From assembly GCA_964424985.1 (NCBI GenBank), contig CAYRKQ010000028.1:1-7569 (forward strand): a stretch of DNA of 7,569 bases, written 5' to 3'. Positions 1 through 5,832 of this stretch are shown here, in pieces. A model generated the notes under the pieces. The model saw only the letters and a list, made by a program, of their open reading frames with translations. It searched no databases and was not told the DNA's origin. Origin of the DNA: CAYRKQ01 sp964424985 (GTDB lineage: Bacteria > Patescibacteriota > Saccharimonadia > Saccharimonadales > UBA7683). Position 1 is the stretch's first letter. Every line of letters starts with the position of its first letter. The translations under genes and the position numbers were made by a program.

Positions 1-17
1 CAAACCGAGTCTAGTCA

Positions 18-34
18 CACTAGTAGAACTAGTG
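18..34. repeat. Short perfect inverted repeat with CTAG repeats
   Basis: CACTAGT and ACTAGTG form a perfect 7-bp inverted repeat around a 3-base loop. CTAG occurs at 11, 20 and 29, so CTAGT recurs three times with an exact 9-bp period. The element lies just downstream of the small ORF at 52-129 and could be a weak hairpin or a binding site. No T-run follows within the window, so it is not called a terminator. Confidence 0.35.
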
Positions 35-51
35 GCTTACCTTGGGGGGAG

Positions 52-129
52 TTACTTTGATTCCTTTTTAGAATTCTTCGGCACTTTACCGCCAGCTTTT
101 CGCTGAGCTTTTAGTTCAACCTTATTCAT
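52..129 (-). CDS. Possible small basic protein (25 aa)
   Basis: A 25-codon ORF runs from ATG (127-129) to TAA (52-54). The product begins MNKVELKAQRKAGGKVPKNS and ends in KKESK. It is very rich in lysine and has no hydrophobic segment, so it would be a small cytoplasmic basic peptide. A GGGAG ribosome binding site lies 7 bases upstream of the ATG, which is the main reason to take it seriously. I do not recognise a family; a small nucleic-acid- or ribosome-associated protein is possible from composition alone. It lies downstream of the sortase gene on the same strand across about 117 bases of AT-rich DNA. An ORF this short can arise by chance, so it stays a candidate. Confidence 0.4.
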   Translation of the reverse strand: MNKVELKAQRKAGGKVPKNSKKESK

Positions 130-171
130 ATAACATCTCCCATTTGTATTTTAATAATAGGAGTTGAAAAG

Positions 172-202
172 ATTAAAATCTGTTAATTAACTTACATGTA
201 AA
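172..202 (-). promoter_or_regulatory. Weak candidate promoter for the small ORF
   Basis: On the minus strand TTTACA (197-202) and TTTAAT (172-177) resemble -35 and -10 boxes with a 19-base spacer, longer than the optimum. The spacer contains the palindrome GTTAATTAAC (182-191), which adjoins a second one, TTACATGTAA (192-201). The AT-rich region has several alternative -10-like words, so the assignment is tentative. The rest of 130-246 shows nothing else I can name, and no convincing terminator follows the sortase gene. Confidence 0.25.
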
Positions 203-246
203 AGCCCGGTAGCACGAACACTTGCTGATTAAATTACTGTTCTTGG

Positions 247-894
247 CTATATTTTCTCTGAACTTATTGTTAGCCGTTCACTATAGGTTCGTGCTTTATC
301 GTCGTAGGTACCGCTGCACGTCACAAGGTTAAGCTGGTTTGAAACTTTAGGGTTTTGGGAAAACATGATGCTAACTGATTCATTCACCGGTGCCGACTTT
401 TTGCCGATAACCTTAAAGTTCTTCGTGCTTCCGTCACCGAATTCAATGGTGTATATGTCACCTTCGCTGAGCTTTTCGAGATCTTTGAAAATGCCGTCAT
501 TTCTGCGCCCGGTTACATGACCGGCGATGAGACTGAGGCCTTTTTCACCAGGACGAACAGTGTCGTTAAACCAGCCGGCCACGAATAGATTATTTGGAAC
601 GGCAACTTCGTTATTTTGATCTACCCCAACCTGTTGAATAAAGGCGTCGACATTAATCTTGGGAATTTTGATCTTTTTTGGATCTTGAGGACCGCCTTGC
701 CAGTTGTAGTCGTCGCCTGGCTTTTCTTCGCTTGGGCTATCGGTTGAGTAAGTTACCACGGGACTTTCTTCTTTGGTAGCACGTTGGTTCATCCACCAGA
801 ACGCTGCACAGCAAGCTGCTACGAGCAGTAGTACCAGAAAGATTATAATCTGTTTCTTGTGTGTTTTTAGCTTGGCTACACTGAGTTTCTTCAT
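247..894 (-). CDS. Class F-type sortase
   Basis: This is a membrane-anchored cysteine transpeptidase expected to cleave sorting motifs of secreted proteins and attach them to the cell surface. The 215-residue protein has a basic N-terminus, one membrane segment (about residues 18-36) and an extracellular linker to about residue 72. The sortase domain follows, starting KIKIPKINVDA. The catalytic triad is visible: His126 in AGHV, Cys193 in LVTCSG and Arg207 in SERLTI. The GWF...PGEKG...GHV...GIFKDL pattern fits class F best, though class E is not excluded. It starts 9 bases after the stop of the beta-propeller surface protein, in the same frame, and has no clear ribosome binding site, so translational coupling is likely. 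The neighbouring APNTGL protein and the LASTG protein at 5833-7341 are natural substrate candidates (inference). Confidence 0.9.
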   Translation of the reverse strand: MKKLSVAKLKTHKKQIIIFLVLLLVAACCAAFWWMNQRATKEESPVVTYSTDSPSEEKPGDDYNWQGGPQDPKKIKIPKINVDAFIQQVGVDQNNEVAVPNNLFVAGWFNDTVRPGEKGLSLIAGHVTGRRNDGIFKDLEKLSEGDIYTIEFGDGSTKNFKVIGKKSAPVNESVSIMFSQNPKVSNQLNLVTCSGTYDDKARTYSERLTISSEKI

Positions 895-903
895 TGTCTG
901 TTC

Positions 904-2580
904 TTATAAGCCTGTGTTTGGAGCGCCAACAACCGCTGTGGCTAAGCCCGCAGGGTCGTTGATTATGCCATCAGCTACGCCATCGGTATCACGTTCGCCG
1001 CCATCGGTGATTTGGTAGGTAACAACCGTCACGCTGCTACCATTGATGGTTTGGGTAGAGATACTCGCATCAGTAATTGTGAAGTAGGCGTTTGTAGTTG
1101 GGTTGTGCTTTCTGAGTAATTTTCCGTTTGGAGAAACGTCGTAGTAATACAGTGTGACCGTTGTTGTGTAGCCTGGCGTGCCACAGTCTGCCTCAAAGTC
1201 CCAAAGGCCATCTTCGTAGTCATAGGCCGGATCTTGCACTGCAAGTTGGCTTTCGCGTAGATAATCATCCCTGATGAGTTCGCAACCTTCACCAACATCA
1301 ATGGCGACGGTTTTGCCAGTAATTGGGTTGGTGTAGCCACCAATATTTGGCTGCTCTGAATCAGGAATTTCGTCACCGTTAAGGTCTTGGCCGCCCGGTG
1401 TGTCGTCGCTGGCTGTCGTCGCCCAAACCTGCATCCAAAACTCGCCTTCCGTCGGGAAAGATGTGCTCAGGTATATACCATCGCCGATGACCGCCAGTTC
1501 GCGACCAAGCGGCGGGTAACCTTCGTAGCCGTTGCTGTCTTCACCCAGGCCAAAGTATGGCTCGTTGCGCTGGATCCACTCGGTGCCATCCCACTGGAAT
1601 AACTCGGCGCCGCCATTGTACTTGGTTGCGTTCACCAGTACGGTGCCGTTGTAGGAAGTAAGTCTGGCATCATAATAGTCGGCCTCATCACCAAGATCAA
1701 AGTTTACGTCCGTTCCAAGCAAGCTCCAGGTCGTGCCTTTGTACTGATACACCTGAACATCCCAGCCATCACTCCAGCCACTCGTCACTGATACGATCAG
1801 GCTGTCATCCGGACCGACTTCCATGTCAAGGATGCCCCAGTTCTCGGCAACGCCGCTGCCTTCTTCATCGGTAAACGGTGTTTCTAGCAAATTCCAATCA
1901 CTGCCGTCATACTGCCAGATATTGTCAAATGCAGCCTCTGTTTCTACCCGGGCACTAGCGTAAAGCTTGCCACCATTCGTACTGACCATGCTGTTTGACC
2001 AGAGGCCGCTATTGTCTACGCCAGCAGTAGTGATATCAGTATCTTCCCAGTCGCCATCATTTTGGCAGTACACGACAACAGTACTATTCTTCCAGCCGTG
2101 GACACATGGTTCACCATGCGGCGCTATATCGTAGATTGCCTCAAGCTCGAGATCCGCGAACTCTTCGTCCTCAGTCCAAGTCGTGCCGTTATACGACCAT
2201 AGCTGGGCTGCGTAATTTCCAGAGTTGTAGATAGAGGCGTACAGCTTGCCGCCGATAACCGCCAGACTGCTAACAGTTCCGCTGCCCTCAGTAAAACCAG
2301 TCGGCAGGGCGCTGGACCAGGTTTTGGCGCCGTTGGCATCATAGCGCCACAGTGCCGCGTTGTAGTCGTTTTCTCCAGCAACCCATAGGTCACCATCAAA
2401 TACTTCCATATCGGTTATAGTGCCATACCCCATATCTTCTGCCCAGGTGTCGGGCGAGATGCGCTCTATTGGCCAGGTAGCGGCAGCGCTAGCTGAAGCT
2501 GGCCATGCGGCCACCAGTACCGCAGCCACCAGTACTACTGCGGCTGCCACAAGATTGATTCTATGTATCGTTTTTTGCAT
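904..2580 (-). CDS. Secreted beta-propeller protein with choice-of-anchor U-like C-terminus
   Basis: The 558-residue exported protein starts with a signal peptide (about residues 1-33, hydrophobic run then ASASAAA). Residues 55-390 hold about six repeats of the type 'v.dG.LyvS......LWqYdG.tW', for example around 65-88, 112-135, 205-230, 260-287, 312-335 and 368-387. This is a kelch-like beta-propeller pattern, typical of extracellular binding. An Asp-rich, calcium-loop-like segment (DLNGDEIPDSEQ, 399-410) follows, then a domain ending in DGGERDTDG and GIINDPAG (526-545), which matches choice-of-anchor U domains. The protein stops at APNTGL, a sorting-like motif at the extreme C-terminus with no membrane helix or basic tail behind it. 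AAGGGA lies 6 bases upstream of the ATG. It forms an operon with the sortase. Ligand and exact function are unknown. Confidence 0.85.
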   Translation of the reverse strand: MQKTIHRINLVAAAVVLVAAVLVAAWPASASAAATWPIERISPDTWAEDMGYGTITDMEVFDGDLWVAGENDYNAALWRYDANGAKTWSSALPTGFTEGSGTVSSLAVIGGKLYASIYNSGNYAAQLWSYNGTTWTEDEEFADLELEAIYDIAPHGEPCVHGWKNSTVVVYCQNDGDWEDTDITTAGVDNSGLWSNSMVSTNGGKLYASARVETEAAFDNIWQYDGSDWNLLETPFTDEEGSGVAENWGILDMEVGPDDSLIVSVTSGWSDGWDVQVYQYKGTTWSLLGTDVNFDLGDEADYYDARLTSYNGTVLVNATKYNGGAELFQWDGTEWIQRNEPYFGLGEDSNGYEGYPPLGRELAVIGDGIYLSTSFPTEGEFWMQVWATTASDDTPGGQDLNGDEIPDSEQPNIGGYTNPITGKTVAIDVGEGCELIRDDYLRESQLAVQDPAYDYEDGLWDFEADCGTPGYTTTVTLYYYDVSPNGKLLRKHNPTTNAYFTITDASISTQTINGSSVTVVTYQITDGGERDTDGVADGIINDPAGLATAVVGAPNTGL

Positions 2581-2618
2581 AATTATCCCTTCACTACCCT
2601 CTATTAGTCTTATGCTTA

Positions 2619-2648
2619 AGTATACAGTTACTGAAACTTAAATAGCAA
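2619..2648 (-). promoter_or_regulatory. Promoter of the surface protein-sortase operon
   Basis: TTGCTA (2643-2648) and TATACT (2619-2624) form -35 and -10 boxes with an 18-base spacer. This puts a transcript start near 2612 and leaves a leader of about 30 bases before the ATG at 2580. The bases just after the -10 box (TAAGCATAAGACTAA) recur with small indels at the proposed promoter near 7444-7465, which strengthens both calls. Confidence 0.6.
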
Positions 2649-2682
2649 TATGGTCAGTTACACATACTTATGGAATACGTGT

Positions 2683-2720
2683 GGGCGCAGAGGTCGGGGC
2701 GCAGAGGTCAGACCCCTGCG
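2683..2720. repeat. Tandem 13-bp repeat leading into a palindrome
   Basis: GGGCGCAGAGGTC occurs at 2683-2695 and again at 2697-2709. The second copy forms the left arm of an imperfect hairpin, CGCAGAGGTC / GACCCCTGCG (2700-2720, one mismatch in 10 pairs around a single base). It is the only structure I see in the gene-free stretch 2649-2916. It is more GC-rich than its surroundings and could be a small REP-like repeat or a remnant of one. Confidence 0.45.
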
Positions 2721-2916
2721 TTGAGTGTTTTATGGTGTAGTAGTCTTGTCTGTGGCTTTCTATATGAAGGGGTTTTGCCCATACCGAGCAAGGGATTAAT
2801 GCAAGTATGGCAAGAAGCTTATGGTTTGTCAAGGGTCTGCAACTGAATACATGTCGGGTGTCACCTACGAGTTTGCGTTGCAATCTCTGGTCAATGGATC
2901 AAATCAGACTTCAGAG

Positions 2917-2954
2917 AAACAAAAACAACCCACACCTGTGGGTTGTTTTTGTTT
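2917..2954 (-). terminator. Intrinsic terminator of tRNA-Asn
   Basis: This is a perfect inverted repeat with 18-base arms (2917-2934 and 2937-2954) and two central bases. The GC core CCCACA/TGTGGG is flanked by A-rich and T-rich arms, so read from the minus strand it gives a strong hairpin followed by a T-rich tract directly after the tRNA CCA end. The symmetry means it could also stop transcription from the other side. Confidence 0.85.
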
Positions 2955-3028
2955 GGCTCCGGAGGCCGGGCTCGAACCGGCAACCCTCTGATTAACAGTC
3001 AGATGCTCTACCATTGAGCTACTCCGGA
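2954..3028 (-). tRNA. tRNA-Asn (anticodon GTT)
   Basis: The 75-base gene folds as a full cloverleaf: acceptor arms TCCGGAG (3022-3028) and CTCCGGA (2958-2964), discriminator G and an encoded CCA (2954-2956). The D arm contains AGCTCAATGGTAGAGC, the anticodon stem is TCTGA/TCAGA with loop CTGTTAA (anticodon at 2994-2996), and the T loop is GGTTCGAGCC. The terminator begins at its 3' end. Its best promoter lies about 340 bases upstream at 3365-3393, with a GIY-YIG gene between. The first 10 bases of the tRNA are duplicated at the far side of that gene. Confidence 0.96.
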
Positions 3029-3033
3029 ATATT
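3019..3033. repeat. 15-bp direct repeat, tRNA copy
   Basis: On the minus strand this reads AATATTCCGGAGTAG: five leader bases plus the first ten bases of tRNA-Asn. An identical copy lies at 3323-3337. Identity stops exactly at both ends of the 15 bases. Confidence 0.9.
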
Positions 3034-3037
3034 GCTA

Positions 3038-3054
3038 GGCTTAAACTATAAGCC
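3038..3054. repeat. Hairpin at the 3' end of the GIY-YIG gene
   Basis: GGCTTA and TAAGCC form a perfect 6-bp stem around AACTA. It overlaps the TAA stop codon of the GIY-YIG gene and lies 10 bases upstream of the tRNA 5' end on the minus strand. In a joint transcript it could mark the boundary between message and tRNA precursor. Confidence 0.4.
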
Positions 3055-3283
3055 CTCTTATAAATTCTCGTCCTCTAAAGCTTTTCAATTGTTTTTCACG
3101 CTTGATTGCTTCAGAGCGAGTGACAATTGATTCACTGTAAATCAACTCCCATTCACCCTGATACTTAGCTGTATAGTGATTCCCCACTTTTTGGTTATGC
3201 TCTATTATTCGCTTATCAAGGTTCTGTGTTTGACCAATATATATTCGATCGCATTGTCGATTATATAGCGCATAGACATACAT
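3041..3283 (-). CDS. GIY-YIG nuclease domain protein
   Basis: The 80-residue product is a single, complete GIY-YIG domain of the short UPF0213/YhbQ-like type. YVYALYN (2-8) and RIYIGQT (13-19) correspond to the GIY and YIG strands. The catalytic Arg is in KRIIEHN (about 24-30) and the metal-binding Glu in the helix RSEAIKREKQLK (about 57-68). The family comprises small DNA endonucleases, some mobile and some linked to repair; there is no added DNA-recognition domain here. No strong ribosome binding site is seen. TATAGT lies about 7 bases before the ATG, so a nearly leaderless transcript is possible, as is read-through from the tRNA promoter upstream. It ends 12 bases before the tRNA and sits inside the 15-bp direct repeats. 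Confidence 0.85.
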   Translation of the reverse strand: MYVYALYNRQCDRIYIGQTQNLDKRIIEHNQKVGNHYTAKYQGEWELIYSESIVTRSEAIKREKQLKSFRGREFIRGLIV

Positions 3284-3305
3284 GCCTACACTATAACAGT
3301 TAGAT

Positions 3306-3323
3306 GTCCGCCAGCCGGCGGAC
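3306..3323. repeat. GC-rich palindrome upstream of the GIY-YIG gene
   Basis: GTCCGCC and GGCGGAC form a perfect 7-bp stem around AGCC. The palindrome abuts the 15-bp direct repeat, sharing base 3323, and lies 22 bases upstream of the GIY-YIG start. It is far more GC-rich than the surrounding DNA, so it probably arrived with the insert, perhaps as a recognition or end structure. Confidence 0.6.
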
Positions 3324-3337
3324 TACTCCGGAATATT
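3323..3337. repeat. 15-bp direct repeat, distal copy
   Basis: This is identical to 3019-3033 (minus strand AATATTCCGGAGTAG). It carries the first ten bases of tRNA-Asn without the rest of the gene, so it cannot encode a tRNA. It marks the outer edge of the proposed insertion. Confidence 0.9.
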
Positions 3338-3364
3338 AAAATGACCTTTGTTTGGTCAGATGCT

Positions 3365-3393
3365 ATTTTATCCTGTTTACTCGCCTCTGTAAA
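3365..3393 (-). promoter_or_regulatory. Promoter of the tRNA-Asn / GIY-YIG unit
   Basis: TTTACA (3388-3393) and TAAAAT (3365-3370) have an optimal 17-base spacer and each match the consensus at 5 of 6 positions. The start point would be near 3358, at a small TGACC/GGTCA hairpin (3342-3358). Reading on, the transcript would meet the distal 15-bp repeat, the GIY-YIG ORF, the tRNA and then the terminator. The gap 3394-3499, between here and the LicC-like gene, shows no gene and no clear terminator. Confidence 0.6.
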
Positions 3394-3499
3394 GTATGCT
3401 AAACCTGAATCTCGAAACTCAATTAAGCCCTCCCAGCGTGTCATCCTGGGCACAAGTGTGTTTAGTTTTAAGGTTCAGGTCACATAAGTGTATGTTGGC

Positions 3500-4417
3500 C
3501 TAATTAAAGTGGGAGCGTAGAGCCTGCAGCTCTTCGTAGGTATCGACTTCTATAACAGCACCTTCTCGAATCGGACGAGTAACAATGTTGTAGGTACCAG
3601 ACTGAGGGTCAAACGGGATTGATTCAATAAACTTATGGTAACGCTGGGGATCCTGCAAGATTTCATTGAGATCCTTTTTCAGTTGCTTCGCATCTTTTGG
3701 TGCCCAGTGCATAATACCGACAAACTTATACGTACTACCATGCCCATGTTGCCTAATTGCATTACTCGTATCTGTACAAAAATACCAGTCGTCTACTGTG
3801 CTACCAGGAATACCACAATATGAGCTGGAATACTCATATGGCCGGATTACCTCTGGGTCTTTGATATATAAATCACCCTCAAGGAAATAGGCGCCCGGCA
3901 GCAAGTCTATCGCGAGTGAAACGGAAAGAAGCGAAGTATCCAAATCATAATGTGGGGTATCTATAAACGTAATGTCCGGGTAGTTAGTACGGAGTGCATC
4001 AAATGCTTCTCCAAGGTACCCCCGTATAATGGTGATATCGGTGATACCAGCTGCGAGCAGTGCATCAAGCTGAGTCTCTATGATCCGCTTTTTATGAACT
4101 AATACCATTGGTTTGGGTGTAGTATTTGTTTCTGGGCGCATTCGCTCGCCTAACCCACCAGCCAAAATAACAGCACGCTTGACTCTATAGGGCTCTAAGA
4201 CTTTGGCGGCGCGTTCGGTGGCAGCGATCTTTCCATGGTGAAGTGTGACTAAATTCTTCTTGAGCAACATTTTAACTGCCGCACTAACTGTCGAGGCTTT
4301 CAGTTGAGGAACAACATCCGGTAATTGGCTCTGGTCGAAGCTGCCGTTTCTTACCAAGAGTTGCAGCACTTCAAACTCGTTGTATGTTATAACTGCCGGT
4401 GTCTTCACATCTTTCAT
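3500..4417 (-). CDS. LicC-like nucleotidyltransferase with N-terminal winged helix
   Basis: The 305-residue cytoplasmic protein has two parts. Residues 1-78 look like a winged helix-turn-helix (FEVLQLLV...STVSAAVKMLLKKNLVTLHHG...ATERA). Residues 79-305 are a sugar-phosphate/choline-phosphate nucleotidyltransferase: the nucleotide-binding signature LAGGLGERMRP (85-95), Lys102 in PKPMV, GDLYIKDP (181-188) for metal and substrate, and a closing EVDTYEELQAL. The layout resembles LicC, which makes CDP-choline from CTP and phosphocholine, and also related NTP transferases, so the substrate is not certain. The start codon overlaps the LicD-fusion stop (ATGA) and AAAGG lies about 10 bases upstream. 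Placement next to a LicD domain favours supply of an activated phospho-substituent. The winged helix may regulate or simply be a common fusion in this family. Confidence 0.8.
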   Translation of the reverse strand: MKDVKTPAVITYNEFEVLQLLVRNGSFDQSQLPDVVPQLKASTVSAAVKMLLKKNLVTLHHGKIAATERAAKVLEPYRVKRAVILAGGLGERMRPETNTTPKPMVLVHKKRIIETQLDALLAAGITDITIIRGYLGEAFDALRTNYPDITFIDTPHYDLDTSLLSVSLAIDLLPGAYFLEGDLYIKDPEVIRPYEYSSSYCGIPGSTVDDWYFCTDTSNAIRQHGHGSTYKFVGIMHWAPKDAKQLKKDLNEILQDPQRYHKFIESIPFDPQSGTYNIVTRPIREGAVIEVDTYEELQALRSHFN

Positions 4418-5823
4418 CTTAACCGTACCTTTAAATACTCCGCTACGGCGTGCCTATTGGCGGCCATATCATTAACGACACCATGGGGTACAATATTGCA
4501 CTGATCTTTCACCGTATCCCAGCCTGTTTTATCAATTACCCATTCTGGCCCATACTCGGTGACTAAATATTCCTCGGCATTTTTTGGCACCCAGAATTCA
4601 TGCCCCAAGAATGCGTAACGTATAAGCGATTTATAATGAGGATATATAAAGTCGTATCGTTTGGCTTTGTTAGATGTATTATACGGCTTTTCAAGCGTAT
4701 AAAAACTGCTGTATATCTTTGTTGCATCTTTATTTTTAGCAGATTTTTTATACGGGTAGTAAAAGAACATATCAAGATGAATACCCGCGCGCCCTACTGT
4801 GATGAGCATGCCATCGTCTGGTTTACCCTGAAGTCTAAGTAGAACGCAACTGAACTTTTCTATGAGTTCGTGAATAACCCGAATGTCAAAATCAGCTGCC
4901 CATACCCCCAGGTCAAGGTCGTCATCTTGAGCCATAAAATTGTTGTCGCGAATTGCTCCGAGCAGTGTTCCATCGCTGAGCCAGTGTGTACACTTATACT
5001 TATCAAGCACAGCCGTGACATCAACCAATAGCATGAGTGCGGCGCTGTAGTTCATGACCGATTTATTAGGGGTACCTTCAGGCCAGATGATGTCAAACTC
5101 TTTGTCTGCCTTGACCGATTCATCACGTAATTTGCGAATTAATTCAATTGCGTTTGGTTGGCTCGCAGCCTGCATGTACCGCTTGATACGCTTTTGGTTG
5201 GCTAAATATATGGGGTTGTCTGGACGTTTCGCAGGAGCCGCGACGTGCTCCAGATGCAGCGATTTGCCAGGTACTCGCTGCAGCCGTTTGCCACTTAAAA
5301 CTTCGCAGGCTATAGCGAAGGCGCCGTCTTCGTGTCCCCAGCCGACGAACCCGCTGTCAAAACCGCGTACTAGTTCCCACAGGTCGCGGCGCACAATAAT
5401 ACAACCGCCGAGGGGCTGGTTCCGCGTGTATTGCTGCATATGCGATTGCCAGTCGCTCGTTTCATCTTGCAGCAACATCTTGGTACCCTCAAAATCCAAC
5501 TCCCAACGCTCTGTATACGGATAGGTTACAGCCCCAGTTTCCATGGCTGCTGCCACTCCTGCCTGAATCTGCTGAGGACTAATAACGGTATCGGCATCGT
5601 GAATAACTGCCACCTCCCAATCGCCAGCTAACTGAGCTGCTTGGTTGCGAGCTAGACTTAAGTTGTACTTACTGGGTTCTTCTGGAATATGTTCGCCAAT
5701 ATGCATCGGGTACTTGAGCGTCTGCTTAAGCCAGCTGTGCACATGCCGCCAAATTGCTATCCGCGATGGGTCTTCAGAACTAAACGGAACCAGCAGAACG
5801 GTTTTTGGTGTGGGTTTGGGCAT
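4414..5823 (-). CDS. Glycosyltransferase-LicD fusion protein
   Basis: The 469-residue protein joins two enzymes and has no membrane segment. Residues 1-200 are a GT-A fold glycosyltransferase: an N-terminal strand VLLVPFSS, the metal-binding DAD (76-78) in IHDADT, the acceptor-side LGGCIIVRRDLW (138-149) and GWGHED (161-166), the signature of galactosyltransferase-type C-terminal regions. Residues 258-469 match LicD/fukutin-like transferases: DGTLLGAIRDN (284-294), the acidic DDDLDLG (300-306) and HLDMF (349-353). LicD proteins move phosphocholine from CDP-choline onto glycans. The LicC-like gene overlaps its end by 4 bp, so one operon could make and transfer the substituent. The start is 9 bases after the beta-helix gene and lacks a clear ribosome binding site, suggesting coupled translation. 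The sugar and acceptor are unknown. Confidence 0.85.
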   Translation of the reverse strand: MPKPTPKTVLLVPFSSEDPSRIAIWRHVHSWLKQTLKYPMHIGEHIPEEPSKYNLSLARNQAAQLAGDWEVAVIHDADTVISPQQIQAGVAAAMETGAVTYPYTERWELDFEGTKMLLQDETSDWQSHMQQYTRNQPLGGCIIVRRDLWELVRGFDSGFVGWGHEDGAFAIACEVLSGKRLQRVPGKSLHLEHVAAPAKRPDNPIYLANQKRIKRYMQAASQPNAIELIRKLRDESVKADKEFDIIWPEGTPNKSVMNYSAALMLLVDVTAVLDKYKCTHWLSDGTLLGAIRDNNFMAQDDDLDLGVWAADFDIRVIHELIEKFSCVLLRLQGKPDDGMLITVGRAGIHLDMFFYYPYKKSAKNKDATKIYSSFYTLEKPYNTSNKAKRYDFIYPHYKSLIRYAFLGHEFWVPKNAEEYLVTEYGPEWVIDKTGWDTVKDQCNIVPHGVVNDMAANRHAVAEYLKVRLR

Positions 5824-5832
5824 ACAGCAATT

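Larger units (their letters stand above)
3019..3337 (-). mobile_element. Putative GIY-YIG mini-element inserted at tRNA-Asn
   Basis: The unit has direct repeats of 15 bp at both ends, a 7-bp-stem hairpin at one inner end (3306-3323), a 6-bp-stem hairpin at the other (3038-3054) and a single GIY-YIG ORF between them. Removing one repeat plus the insert (304 bp) would join the promoter at 3365-3393 to the tRNA by a short leader. This suggests the insert is secondary and that the duplication restored an intact tRNA 5' end. The element status is inference; the repeats and hairpins are seen directly. Confidence 0.55.

Noticed and set aside
904..930. A frameshift hiding a membrane tail after APNTGL
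   Set aside because: I read both other frames past the motif. One stops within a few codons and the other is polar, so neither supplies a hydrophobic sorting-signal helix.
773..1018. Plus-strand ORF with a hydrophobic stretch
   Set aside because: It is antisense to the sortase N-terminus and the end of the beta-propeller gene; the hydrophobic run mirrors opposite-strand coding and has no start signal.
2668..2883. 71-residue minus-strand ORF downstream of the tRNA terminator
   Set aside because: It has no ribosome binding site or recognisable motif, runs through the tandem repeat and palindrome at 2683-2720, and has a composition unlike a real protein.
2807..2995. 62-residue plus-strand ORF
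   Set aside because: Its 3' part reads through the terminator hairpin and into the antisense of tRNA-Asn, so it is a chance ORF.
3432..3450. CCCAG/CTGGG hairpin as a terminator of the LicC-like operon
   Set aside because: The stem is only 5 bp with a 9-base loop and no T-run follows on the minus strand.
3403..3480. Inverted repeat ACCTGAA / TTCAGGT
   Set aside because: The 7-bp arms are 64 bases apart; such pairs occur by chance, and the arms relate to no promoter or gene boundary in a consistent way.
5054..5524. 156-residue plus-strand ORF
   Set aside because: It lies entirely antisense to the glycosyltransferase-LicD gene, whose motifs are clear, and shows no domain of its own.
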